From Pedobacter petrophilus (GTDB lineage Bacteria > Bacteroidota > Bacteroidia > Sphingobacteriales > Sphingobacteriaceae): a stretch of 64,000 bases of DNA. The position numbers were made by a program, and so were the translations under genes. The DNA lies in the NCBI RefSeq assembly GCF_009674725.1, contig NZ_WKKH01000020.1:18229-82228 (forward strand), written 5' to 3'. How positions within the stretch are numbered: the first letter of the stretch is position 1; the number at the start of each line of letters is the position of its first letter. This document shows, piece after piece, positions 9,214 through 17,297 of this stretch. The notes beneath the pieces are model-generated. The model saw only the letters and a program-made list of their open reading frames with translations, was not told the origin of the DNA and made no database searches.

Positions 9214-9879
9214 TTAAAATAACTGATCTAAAGCCGGATCGTTATAATCCTCAATGAATGCAATGATGTTATTATAGGCAGAAAACTCATCAGCGGTATG
9301 CATGGTTGTTAAAGCCACGCACCTCATTCCTGCATGTTGTGCTGCTTCCACACCTTTTGGTGCGTCTTCAAATACGATGCAATCTTCAGGAGAAATGCCC
9401 AGAATGCTTGCGCCTTTCGTAAAAGTTTCTGGATCAGGTTTGCTCTTTTCTACATCCTCGGCGCTTACAACCGTTTCAAAATAAGAACGTATAGCTAAGT
9501 TATCCAACACGAAATTGATATTAAAAGGAATGGCTGCAGAGCCAATTGCCATTAAGATATTTGCGTTTTTTGCTTTATCCAAAAACTTATCTAATCCGTG
9601 AATCAGGGTTAAATGAGCTTTATAGGCGGCCTGGTAACGGTGTTCCTTTTCTATTGAAATTTGGTCTATTTTTTCCTGAGAAAAATGGCCAACGCCAAAA
9701 ACACGTTCTAAAAGGTCTTGGTTTTTGCCGTACATTTCTTTTTTTACACCTTCGAAGCTAATGTTTGCACCCAAATCTTTTGTTAAAATATCATGCCATG
9801 CGTGATTGTGAAATTCCATATCATTGATCATGGTGCCATTTAGATCAAAGAGAAATGCTTTCGGTTTTTTGTCCATCAT
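9214..9879 (-). CDS. HAD-superfamily hydrolase, beta-phosphoglucomutase-like, with DxN motif
   Basis: A 221-residue HAD protein with a helical cap of subclass I. Motif I reads FDLNGTMIND: the nucleophile Asp is present, but the usual second Asp (general acid/base) is Asn. Motif II is AIGSAAI, motif III the lysine in EKSKPDPE, and motif IV VFEDAPKGVEAA. Family resemblance is to sugar-phosphate phosphatases/mutases. I start it at the ATG at 9879 (MMDKKPKAFLFD), because the 27 extra upstream codons have no HAD character. The PAP2 gene lies about 100 bases upstream on the same strand. Confidence 0.8.
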   Translation of the reverse strand: MMDKKPKAFLFDLNGTMINDMEFHNHAWHDILTKDLGANISFEGVKKEMYGKNQDLLERVFGVGHFSQEKIDQISIEKEHRYQAAYKAHLTLIHGLDKFLDKAKNANILMAIGSAAIPFNINFVLDNLAIRSYFETVVSAEDVEKSKPDPETFTKGASILGISPEDCIVFEDAPKGVEAAQHAGMRCVALTTMHTADEFSAYNNIIAFIEDYNDPALDQLF

Positions 9880-9977
9880 GGTCGCAAAAATATCAGATTT
9901 TTTTGAGCAATAGGTCAGTTTCTTCTCATACTTTAATTCCCTGATGAAGCCTGGTAACAATAAGAAATAGCAAACTA

Positions 9978-10619
9978 TTAATTTTCTCCTGCCGGTTTAT
10001 TCCGAAAATAGAAATAGCATAAAGGGAATAAACAAATGAGGCCCAGGAGCAAGCCGCCTACCGTATCGGTAAACCAATGGGCACCCAGGTAGATTCTGGA
10101 AGGTGCAATCATCACCACTAAAAAAGCAGAGAAAGCAGTGATGAGGTTTCTGGCGGTATTTGGAATGTGTTTTAATGTGCGCATCAAAATAATCAGGAAG
10201 CCAAAGAATAAAACATAAGAAAGCACATGGCCGCTCGGATAACTTTGAAACCTGTTCACTTGGACCAATCGCACATAAAATGCCGTTGGTCTGGGCCTAT
10301 CGATAACGTTTTTTATGCCTAATATAATTAAGCCTGAAAAAACGATTAAAGAGATAAAAAGGGCTTCTCTTTTAAACTTTTGCCAGTAAAATATACCTGC
10401 AACCAATAAAACGGAAAGCAGGGAAAAAGGGAGTTCGCCAAAGAAGCTCACGGCCAGCATCAATTTATCCAACCATTCTGTTTGATATTTCTGAACGGCT
10501 AAAGAGACTTTAACATCAAAGGGTAAGATTGGATGTTTTGCGATAAACACGCTTAAAGTGGTAAAAGCGAGGATCAGAAGAACAAGTATAGATAGAAGAA
10601 TATTAGGCTTTAACCTCAT
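9978..10619 (-). CDS. PAP2-family membrane phosphatase
   Basis: A 213-residue integral membrane lipid or pyrophosphate phosphatase. The three PAP2 motifs are visible: KNVIDRPRP (motif 1, K-x6-RP), YPSGH (motif 2) and SRIYLGAHWFTD (motif 3, SR-x5-H-x3-D). About five to six hydrophobic helices surround them, so the active site faces the periplasm. Likely substrates are phosphatidate or undecaprenyl pyrophosphate; sequence alone does not decide. Possibly co-transcribed with the HAD gene downstream. Confidence 0.9.
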   Translation of the reverse strand: MRLKPNILLSILVLLILAFTTLSVFIAKHPILPFDVKVSLAVQKYQTEWLDKLMLAVSFFGELPFSLLSVLLVAGIFYWQKFKREALFISLIVFSGLIILGIKNVIDRPRPTAFYVRLVQVNRFQSYPSGHVLSYVLFFGFLIILMRTLKHIPNTARNLITAFSAFLVVMIAPSRIYLGAHWFTDTVGGLLLGLICLFPLCYFYFRNKPAGEN

Positions 10620-10730
10620 TTGGGTATACTATTGAATTCTTCAAAACTATTAAATTATCAGATAGGTCTGTAATCTTTGTTTAAATTTCTATGCTTAGTA
10701 ATCTATTTAGCTGTGATTAATCATCCAATG

Positions 10731-10785
10731 AACCTGATTCAGCATCTGTTGTTAAAGACCCTGAACTAAATTCAGGGTGACGACT
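10731..10785. repeat. Short palindromic intergenic element (family member B)
   Basis: Contains CTGATTCAGCATCTG followed by the perfect hairpin CCCTGAA - ctaaa - TTCAGGG and GTGACGA. The same words recur at 14731 and 63857. Such REP-like elements are common between genes in Bacteroidota. Confidence 0.6.
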
Positions 10786-10806
10786 AGGTTAAGAAGCAGG
10801 GGTAAA

Positions 10807-11157
10807 CTATTTTACAACAATTTGTTTAGGTTCAGTAACCACAATTTGTTTTTTGCCTTTAAAATCTGTTACAATTCCGGTTACACAGATATTGTTACCT
10901 AGAAACATGCTTTCAGGATTAGATGGAAATTTGGCTTCATCCGCTTTATTGATTACAATGGTGATTAACTCTTTGGGATAAGCGCCGCCAAGGTTGATTA
11001 AGGTTAGTTTATCTAACGATTTTGCAGAGAAAACCGAATCGCAAATGGTAACCGTTTTGCCTACATATTGTCCTGCATCTTTGGCTAAAACCAGCGTCTG
11101 GCTTTTTGCAAAGTAGAAAGAAAAGATCATGGCAGCTAAGAGTGCGTATTTTTTCAT
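10807..11157 (-). CDS. Small exported protein, probable OB-fold
   Basis: A 116-residue periplasmic protein. The start is set at the ATG at 11157, since MKKYALLAAMIFSFYFAKSQ is a clear signal peptide with cleavage near residue 19. The mature part has an OB-fold-like strand order: VGKTVTICDSVFSAK, LTLINLGGAYP, ICVTGIVTDFKGKKQIVV. Similar small OB-fold proteins are common in Bacteroidota with unknown ligands. It is transcribed away from the dienelactone hydrolase gene. Confidence 0.7.
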   Translation of the reverse strand: MKKYALLAAMIFSFYFAKSQTLVLAKDAGQYVGKTVTICDSVFSAKSLDKLTLINLGGAYPKELITIVINKADEAKFPSNPESMFLGNNICVTGIVTDFKGKKQIVVTEPKQIVVK

Positions 11158-11385
11158 ATTGGATGTTGTCAATTAAACGAATAAGGATGATTTATCGTTT
11201 TAGTACCAGCAAAGATATCAATCAGCTAAATATAAATCAACATTATTTTTCGTAACTACGCAGATGGATTTCCTTTCCTCTGAAATTTGTTTAGCTGCCA
11301 CCAGGGTAACTGGTCCGGCTAAACAATTCGTGCCTTCAATTGTATGTTATAAAACGCTATTGATCACCTCATAACCAAGAACCAA

Positions 11386-12123
11386 ATGAACAAATTATTT
11401 TTAGGCATTTTCTTATTTTCAGCAACCGTTGCAAATGCACAATTAAAGCCAGTTAGCTATGCCGATGGTTCCCAGAAACTAAATGGATTAGTTACTTCAA
11501 ACGCCGGGAAAAAATTACCGGGAGTATTAATTCTTCCCGCATGGAAAGGCATAGATGAGGAAGCGAAAATGGCTGCACTCGAACTTCAGAAGCAAGGATA
11601 TATTGCTTTTGTAGCCGATATTTATGGAGAAGGAAATATCCCTAAAGATAATGCGGCAGCGGCCCAAATTGCCGGAAAGTATAAGAAAGATTATCAGGCT
11701 TACCAGAAAAGAATTTCACTGGCTTTAGCAGAATTGAAGAAAGCAGGTGCATCGGCAGATAAATTGGCCGTTATGGGTTACTGCTTCGGTGGGGCAGGTG
11801 CCCTGGAAACTGCCCGGGCCGGTTTCCCTGTCTTAGGGGTAGTATCTATTCACGGGAGTTTAGGTAAGGCCACAGACAGACCAAATGTTGTGCTTGGTAC
11901 AAAGATGCTGATTGAAAATCCGGCCGATGATCAAAGCGTAACCCCAGAAGACATGGGCAATTTAATTAAGGAGATGAATGAAGGAAAAGCAGATTGGCAA
12001 ATTATTACCTATGCAAACAGTAAACATACCTTCACCGATCCTAAATCTGCCGATTATAATGAAGTAATGGCGAAGAGGGCCTGGAAGCATACTTTATTGT
12101 TTTTAAGTGAAATTTTAAAATAA
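11386..12123 (+). CDS. Exported dienelactone hydrolase family protein
   Basis: A 245-residue alpha/beta hydrolase with an N-terminal signal peptide (cleavage near VANA-QL, residue 18). The nucleophile is Cys133 in GYCFGG, as in dienelactone hydrolase, with the acid in ENPADDQ and the base in SKHTF. It should act on an ester or lactone in the periplasm; the natural substrate is unknown. Expressed alone as far as can be seen. Confidence 0.85.
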   Translation: MNKLFLGIFLFSATVANAQLKPVSYADGSQKLNGLVTSNAGKKLPGVLILPAWKGIDEEAKMAALELQKQGYIAFVADIYGEGNIPKDNAAAAQIAGKYKKDYQAYQKRISLALAELKKAGASADKLAVMGYCFGGAGALETARAGFPVLGVVSIHGSLGKATDRPNVVLGTKMLIENPADDQSVTPEDMGNLIKEMNEGKADWQIITYANSKHTFTDPKSADYNEVMAKRAWKHTLLFLSEILK

Positions 12124-12213
12124 GCGAAAAGAAAATAAATACTCCTTTTCTGTTTATGTCTTTGAAATGTCATCCAAAAGCTTTAGCTTGGATTTACTAA
12201 ACTATATGAACCT

Positions 12214-12318
12214 ATGGATGACAGAATCAATTTAATCATGGGAGTATTTTTAATACTCAGCTCATTGGGCGTATTTATTCAGATTTTTAGAGCAAAAAAA
12301 ACCGACAGGCGATTCTAA
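12214..12318 (+). CDS. 34-residue single-pass membrane microprotein (candidate)
   Basis: An ATG-initiated open frame coding for a polar start (MDDRIN), a hydrophobic segment of about 17 residues (LIMGVFLILSSLGVFIQIF) and a basic end (RAKKTDRRF). That layout is typical of small inner-membrane proteins with positive-inside topology. It lies 90 bases after the hydrolase gene and its stop is immediately followed by a strong terminator, which supports it being a real transcript end. No homology can be judged by eye. Confidence 0.5.
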   Translation: MDDRINLIMGVFLILSSLGVFIQIFRAKKTDRRF

Positions 12319-12324
12319 AAAGAT

Positions 12325-12358
12325 AAAAAAGCTGATTATAACCATAATCAGCTTTTTT
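12325..12358. terminator. Bidirectional terminator between convergent genes
   Basis: Perfect arms GCTGATTAT / ATAATCAGC with loop AACC, flanked by six A on the left and six T on the right, so it can stop transcription from both the microprotein side and the AraC-family gene. Confidence 0.9.
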
Positions 12359-12380
12359 ATGCACTCAGATTTTAGATCAC

Positions 12381-13241
12381 TTATATTAAGGTATTGAATT
12401 TAGATTCAATGTGTGCCTTTGCTTTCTTCTGAAATTCATCCGGCGTTTCTCCGGTTTGCTTTTTAAAGAAGCGGCTAAAGTAAGGCCGGTCAGAGAAGCC
12501 TAAATCGTAAGCAATTTCTTTAATGGTTACATCACTATGAATCATCCTTCTTTTGGCTTCCAGAATGATCCTGTCGTGGATAATTTGCGTACCTGTTTTA
12601 TCCAGCTTTTCCTTTAAAATTTGATTTAGTCGTTTAGAGCTGATGCCTAACTTTCCGGCATAAAAATCGATATTGGTTACCGTTAAGAAGTTGCTTTCCA
12701 GAAGCATTAAAAACTCATATACCCGTTTCTGATGAACATCATGGCTGGTAAACTCATGTTCCTTCACACTGATCAGCTTTAATAAAAACACTTTCAGTAA
12801 AGCTTTGAGCATAATAAAGTGGTTGCCTTCCCGGTGATATTCATTCTCCATGATCTGATAAATGGCACCCAGTTCTTTTGACGATGCCTCATCCAGTCTC
12901 AGGCATGAAAATTCGCCCTGCACATTGAAAATCCTAAACAGATCGAGCAAAAAGTCTTTGTCTTCTTCTTCCAGCATGGATCTTTTAAATGAAATTAATT
13001 CACCATTTTTCCCTGCTTTATTTAACTGATGTACCCGGTAAGGCGGAATCAGGTAAATCCAGTCGCCTTTAATATTGAAAGTCGGATCGGAAATGTTATG
13101 CAGCGGATCTTCGTTCTTTAACCACACCACTTCAAAGAAATCTTTCCGCCCCGGATCGTTCAGGTAACTCGGCGGACAATTGTTAAGATTCCGGATATAA
13201 AGAAGGGATTGTTCGAGATTGGTTGATGTTGCTGCATTCAT
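12381..13241 (-). CDS. AraC-family transcriptional regulator (divergent from hxlBA)
   Basis: A 286-residue regulator. The N-terminal ~180 residues are a cupin-like sensing domain and the last ~100 a double HTH domain: FYAGKLGISSKRLNQILKEK, then TIKEIAYDLGFSDRPYFSRFFKKQTGETPDEF, the classic AraC signature. The start is the ATG at 13241; an in-frame TTG three codons earlier lies in the promoter. A -7 box (TATCTTTG) only a few bases upstream suggests a nearly leaderless mRNA. Its divergent position makes it the likely regulator of hxlB-hxlA. Confidence 0.88.
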   Translation of the reverse strand: MNAATSTNLEQSLLYIRNLNNCPPSYLNDPGRKDFFEVVWLKNEDPLHNISDPTFNIKGDWIYLIPPYRVHQLNKAGKNGELISFKRSMLEEEDKDFLLDLFRIFNVQGEFSCLRLDEASSKELGAIYQIMENEYHREGNHFIMLKALLKVFLLKLISVKEHEFTSHDVHQKRVYEFLMLLESNFLTVTNIDFYAGKLGISSKRLNQILKEKLDKTGTQIIHDRIILEAKRRMIHSDVTIKEIAYDLGFSDRPYFSRFFKKQTGETPDEFQKKAKAHIESKFNTLI

Positions 13242-13247
13242 GTGATA

Positions 13248-13255
13248 CAAAGATA
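13248..13255 (-). promoter_or_regulatory. -7 box of the AraC-family gene
   Basis: TATCTTTG on the minus strand matches the Bacteroidota TAnnTTTG consensus. No clear TTG -33 element is seen, which would suit an activated or autoregulated promoter. Confidence 0.5.
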
Positions 13256-13261
13256 GTCTCC

Positions 13262-13328
13262 TTGATTTTAATGCTTAGGATAATCGTCGCATTTTGGTGG
13301 ACTATTCGGAAATGCATTGATTTTAATG
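13262..13328. promoter_or_regulatory. Pair of direct repeats, candidate AraC-regulator sites
   Basis: TTGATTTTAATG occurs twice in the divergent promoter region, at 13262-13273 and 13317-13328, 55 bases apart (about five helical turns). AraC-family proteins usually bind direct repeats, so these are good candidates for operator half-sites. Confidence 0.5.
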
Positions 13329-13415
13329 TCAGAAGTATGACTTTATCGAGACGGTTTTAGCTGATTGTCCCATATTATGTGCCGATTGTATAACCGCTTA
13401 GCAATGCCGCCCGGC

Positions 13416-13423
13416 TACCTTTG
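13416..13423 (+). promoter_or_regulatory. -7 box of the hxlB-hxlA operon
   Basis: TACCTTTG matches TAnnTTTG exactly and lies 20 bases before the hxlB ATG. No TTG at the right -33 distance is visible, consistent with dependence on an activator. Confidence 0.55.
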
Positions 13424-13443
13424 ACGCATTCGGATACAAGGAT

Positions 13444-14049
13444 ATGAAAATGCAGGATACAATAGAAGAATCATTAGATAATCAACAATTGGTTTGGGGT
13501 TTACAGCTGAATTTGGAGCTGGTATTAAATGAAAATGTAAAGCTGGCCAAGAAAATGGATATGGAAAACCTGATTCCATTGATCAGTCACATTCAGCAAT
13601 CAAAGCGCATTTTCATGATTTCGGCAGGCAGATCTGGCTTCGCAATGCGTTCTGCAGCTATGCGATTTATGCATTTAGGCTTGCAGGTATATGTAGTAGG
13701 CGATACGACTACGCCAGCTATTGGTAAAGATGATTTATTAATTGCAGCTTCCGGATCAGGAACCACCAGCGGCATTGTAAGAGCGGCAGAAAAGGCAAGT
13801 GCCGTAGGGGCGAAGCTGGTTGCTTTAACGGCTGATGCAGATTCTGCGCTGGCAAAACTGGCAGATCATGTGGTTTATATTCCGGCTGCGGGAAAAGAAG
13901 AGCATGGAAGTGGAAAATCAGCACAATATGCCGGGAGTTTATTTGAGCAGTTTCTATTGCTTTTGATGGATGCCGTTTTTCAATCGCTTTGGAAGCTTGA
14001 TGGTACACCTGCCGATGAATTATATAAACGACACGCAAACCTGGAATAA
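13444..14049 (+). CDS. hxlB: 6-phospho-3-hexuloisomerase
   Basis: A 201-residue SIS-domain isomerase that converts 3-hexulose 6-phosphate to fructose 6-phosphate, the second step of the ribulose monophosphate pathway. The SIS core shows ISAGRSGF (residues 58-65), the strand VYVVGDTT and the phosphate-binding loop AASGSGTTSG. The C-terminus with GSLFEQFLLLLMDAV is typical of PHI proteins. It precedes hxlA by 35 bases, which makes the assignment secure among SIS isomerases. Confidence 0.9.
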   Translation: MKMQDTIEESLDNQQLVWGLQLNLELVLNENVKLAKKMDMENLIPLISHIQQSKRIFMISAGRSGFAMRSAAMRFMHLGLQVYVVGDTTTPAIGKDDLLIAASGSGTTSGIVRAAEKASAVGAKLVALTADADSALAKLADHVVYIPAAGKEEHGSGKSAQYAGSLFEQFLLLLMDAVFQSLWKLDGTPADELYKRHANLE

Positions 14050-14084
14050 TCACATTTAACAATTAAATATAAATAAATACAATC

Positions 14085-14720
14085 ATGGCAAAATTACAAG
14101 TAGCAATAGATTTATTAACCACAGAAGAGGCATTAGCATTGGCCGCAAAAGTGGCTCCATATGTAGATATCATTGAGTTAGGAACACCATTAATTAAAAA
14201 TGTAGGTTCGTCGGTAATCACTGCGATGAAAAATGCTCACCCTGATAAACTGGTTTTCGCAGATTTGAAAACTGCTGATGCCGGTGAACTGGAAGCAGAT
14301 ATCGCCTTCAAAGCAGGTGCAGATTTAGTAACGGTAATGGGTGCTGCAGGGAATGCCACAATCATTGGTGCGGTTAAAGCAGCAAAAGCACATGGTAAAG
14401 GTATTGTGGTAGATACGATTGGTTATCCTGATCGTGTTAAGAGGGCACAGGAAGTTACTGAACTGGGTGTTAAATTCGTAGAATTACATGCAGGGTTGGA
14501 TGAGCAGTGGACAGATGGATATTCGATCCAGGTGTTAATTGATGAAGCTGCAAGAGTTGGCGTACCCGTATCTATTGCCGGTGGTGTAAATATTGATAAC
14601 GTAGCTGCTGTAGTAAAATCAGGCGTGGAAGTGGTAGTGGCTGGTGCAGCTATTTATGGTGCAGAAGATCCTGCAGCTGCTGCAAAAGCACTATGCGAAG
14701 CAATTGACGCTGCGGTTTAA
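14085..14720 (+). CDS. hxlA: 3-hexulose-6-phosphate synthase
   Basis: A 211-residue (beta/alpha)8 barrel of the OMP decarboxylase superfamily that condenses formaldehyde with ribulose 5-phosphate. The metal/catalytic motif ADLKTADAGE (DxKxxD) is intact, with EL and IELGTP earlier, VKFVELHAGLDEQ, and the phosphate-binding SIAGGVN and VVAGAAIYG near the end. Second gene of the operon with hxlB. In non-methylotrophs the pair serves formaldehyde removal or, run backwards, pentose phosphate supply; which applies here is not shown by the sequence. Confidence 0.92.
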   Translation: MAKLQVAIDLLTTEEALALAAKVAPYVDIIELGTPLIKNVGSSVITAMKNAHPDKLVFADLKTADAGELEADIAFKAGADLVTVMGAAGNATIIGAVKAAKAHGKGIVVDTIGYPDRVKRAQEVTELGVKFVELHAGLDEQWTDGYSIQVLIDEAARVGVPVSIAGGVNIDNVAAVVKSGVEVVVAGAAIYGAEDPAAAAKALCEAIDAAV

Positions 14721-14730
14721 ATTGATTTGG

Positions 14731-14802
14731 GCCTGTCGAAATACTGGTAATGTCCTTCGACGGGCTCAGGATGACACATGGATATAATAGGCTTAGGATG
14801 AC
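14731..14802. repeat. Short palindromic intergenic element (family member C)
   Basis: Contains CCTGTCGAAATAC, CCTTCGACGGGCTCAGGATGA and a second partial GGCTTAGGATGACA. The inverted words GTCGAA and TTCGAC form a hairpin. Same family as the elements at 10731 and 63857. Confidence 0.6.
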
Positions 14803-14826
14803 AAGTTATAATTGATCAATCAAGTA

Positions 14827-15930
14827 TTAAACAACTGCTGGTCGTCCTAATTTCTTTAACATGCGGTAATGAGATACCAGTGCAGAAGTGAAAGTAGTAT
14901 TTTCATGATAAGGAATCCCATATTCTAACGCCGTCTGTTTCACAATTACGGCAATTCTTCCATAATGAACATGGCAGATTTTTGGGAACAGATGATGTTC
15001 AATCTGTCTGTTTAAACCGCCCAGGAAAAAAGCAGCCATCGGACTTTGCGTAGCGAAATTAGCTGTGGTCCGCATTTGGTGTTCTGCCCATGCTTCTTCC
15101 ATATTTCCACTTGCATTCGGGCTTGGAAAAGTTGTTCCTTCTACCACGTGCGCCAGCTGAAAAACCAAACCCATCGTTACGCCCTGCGCTAAGTGCAACA
15201 AAACAAAACCAATTAATACCTGCCACCATTGTAGATCCATCACCACCATTGGCAAAGCGATGAACAGGCCATAATATAAAAATTTATAAAAGAACAGGTT
15301 AAAATATTCAATTTTAGGATGAATATTTGCTCTCGAACCAATATTTTGCTGAAAGAATTTTTTAAAATCTTTTCGCAATACCCATGATAAAGAGGCCAGG
15401 CCATACAAAGGAAAAGCATACCAATGCTGAAAACGCTGATGGGATTCCAGCTTATCTTCCGGACAAATGCGGATTAATCCCGGCGCAATTTCGATGTCTT
15501 CATCATGCCCCGGAATATTGGTATAGGTATGGTGCACAATATTATGGGTAATATTCCAAACATAAGGGCTCGCGCCAACCAGGTGAAACAACAGGCTTAA
15601 GGCTTTATTGGTCTGTTTATTAGCAGAAAATGAACCATGAATGGCATCATGACAGATATTGAAACCAATAAAAGCGCAAACTACGCCAAGCATCAGGGTG
15701 AGGATTGTCAGTGTAATTCCGTTGAAACCAGAAAGAATGATGGTGAGATAAAGGGTTGCAAAGAGGCTTAAGAAAATAAAGGTTTTAAACCACATCAGGC
15801 CGTTTGCATGAACACTTAAATTTCGGGAATCAAAATCGGCATTTACCCGTTGCCTTACTTCTGCATAAAAATGGACACCTGTCGGCGCCGGGAACTTGGT
15901 CTTAACTTTCATATCTCTTTCTCTATCCAC
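14827..15930 (-). CDS. Membrane fatty acid desaturase
   Basis: A 367-residue di-iron acyl desaturase of the front-end (delta-5/6, linoleoyl-CoA-like) type. All three histidine boxes are present: HDAIHGS, HNIVHHTYTN and QIEHHLFP, where Gln replaces the first His as in front-end desaturases. About four to five membrane helices. There is no fused cytochrome b5 domain, so electrons must come from a separate carrier. An alternative start at 15912 would drop six residues. A hairpin (CTGCCA / TGGCAG, 15974-15991) lies just upstream and may be regulatory. Confidence 0.88.
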   Translation of the reverse strand: MDRERDMKVKTKFPAPTGVHFYAEVRQRVNADFDSRNLSVHANGLMWFKTFIFLSLFATLYLTIILSGFNGITLTILTLMLGVVCAFIGFNICHDAIHGSFSANKQTNKALSLLFHLVGASPYVWNITHNIVHHTYTNIPGHDEDIEIAPGLIRICPEDKLESHQRFQHWYAFPLYGLASLSWVLRKDFKKFFQQNIGSRANIHPKIEYFNLFFYKFLYYGLFIALPMVVMDLQWWQVLIGFVLLHLAQGVTMGLVFQLAHVVEGTTFPSPNASGNMEEAWAEHQMRTTANFATQSPMAAFFLGGLNRQIEHHLFPKICHVHYGRIAVIVKQTALEYGIPYHENTTFTSALVSHYRMLKKLGRPAVV

Positions 15931-16075
15931 CCTATGTACAGGGGCGATACTCCGAGTTCATCAAGCTATGTAGCTGCCAGTTTGTTGGCAGGTAAAGGTA
16001 TGAACGTAATATGACATGTTTTGGTTTGTGACTAACTATTTAAATATTAAGTAACAAAAGCTTATAAAATGAGAA

Positions 16076-16097
16076 AGCCCCATATTTCTATGAGGCT
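16076..16097 (-). terminator. Weak hairpin in the 16.0 kb gap
   Basis: Arms AGCC-CATA / TATG-GGCT with one internal mismatch, followed on the minus strand by a T-rich stretch. It could end the transcript of the Gfo/Idh gene about 130 bases upstream. The rest of the 15931-16226 gap shows nothing I can identify. Confidence 0.35.
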
Positions 16098-16226
16098 GAA
16101 TTATTTTAGCTTTAAAGACATCCATCGTTTAAAGCATAAACCAAACAAACTAAATAATAGACAAATTAAAAGTTGAATTGTTTTAATGTTTTTGAAAAAA
16201 AATGATAATCTTTTAAAAAGATTTAG

Positions 16227-17198
16227 CTAACGGGTAAATCCATCCAGCAATTCCATGGTTTTCACTGCTTCTTCACCACTGCAGGGGTTTTTACCTTCAT
16301 TTAAAAAATACGCCACTACTTTTTCTATCATCGGTTGTTCTACATGCATAAGTGGAAGAAAGTCTAACCTTTCTTCCGTTCCATCTACAAACACTTTAAT
16401 TTGGTGGCCAAACATAGGGAAACTGATCTTGCCTTTACTGCCGTAGATTTCGCAATGATCTATCTGGTCTTCTTCTGCTACGGTGAAACACCAGGTACCG
16501 TTAAATACCACTCCGTTTTTAAATAAAATGTGTCCGGTTACTAAATCATCTACCTGGTTTTGCCCGGTTTGGTTCAATGCCATACCATCAAACTTTTCAA
16601 TTTCACCAAAATAATAGCCCATTAAATCGAGCTGGTGTGGTGCCAGATCATGGAAAAGGCCTCCGCCGGCAATCTCCGGATTGGTTCTCCAGTTTTCTTC
16701 TGACCTGGCAATAAGGTCGCTTTGCTGAGGCTGCAACATTTGTAAGTTTACAAAACGAATATCACCGATTGCCTTTTCTTCGAGCAGTGTTTTTATTTTC
16801 AGAAAAAGCGGTTGTTCTCTTCTGTAATGCGCTACAGATAGTTTAACGCCGTATTGATGAGCGGCCGCAACCATTCTTTTTGCGGCTTCACTATTTAAAG
16901 CCATTGGTTTTTCTACATAAACCGGCTTGCCGGCAGCCAATGCTTTAATTGTAAATTCTTCATGCTGTAGGGGGGGTGTTGCAATATAAATGGCATTCAC
17001 TTCCGGATCGTTAATTAATTGATCGGCATCACTATACCATCTCGGAACCTGATGTCGCTTTGCATAATCTTCCGCCTTTGCGGCATTTCTCCGCATTACG
17101 GCAACCAGTGATGAATTTGGTGCCTTATTAAAAGCGGGTCCGCTTTTTACTTCAGTTACATCACCACAGCCAATTATTCCCCATTTAATTTCACTCAT
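16227..17198 (-). CDS. Gfo/Idh/MocA-family oxidoreductase
   Basis: A 323-residue NAD(P)-dependent sugar or sugar-derivative oxidoreductase. The N-terminal Rossmann domain shows WGIIGCGDV and IYIATPP, followed by the conserved VEKPMA with the catalytic-region lysine. The C-terminal half forms the open beta sheet, with DLAPHQLDLMGYYFG carrying the usual His/Asp pair. I use the ATG at 17198 (MSEIKWG); another ATG two codons upstream is equally possible. Cytoplasmic: no Tat-type signal. Substrate unknown. Confidence 0.85.
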   Translation of the reverse strand: MSEIKWGIIGCGDVTEVKSGPAFNKAPNSSLVAVMRRNAAKAEDYAKRHQVPRWYSDADQLINDPEVNAIYIATPPLQHEEFTIKALAAGKPVYVEKPMALNSEAAKRMVAAAHQYGVKLSVAHYRREQPLFLKIKTLLEEKAIGDIRFVNLQMLQPQQSDLIARSEENWRTNPEIAGGGLFHDLAPHQLDLMGYYFGEIEKFDGMALNQTGQNQVDDLVTGHILFKNGVVFNGTWCFTVAEEDQIDHCEIYGSKGKISFPMFGHQIKVFVDGTEERLDFLPLMHVEQPMIEKVVAYFLNEGKNPCSGEEAVKTMELLDGFTR

Positions 17199-17297
17199 AA
17201 GCATTCTTTATTTCGCTGTTAAGTTAAGTATAGCGATTTAAGATAAAAGCCGGAAATGGTGTTTTTTGTTTGAACCAGATGATGAAGATCTGTTTTT

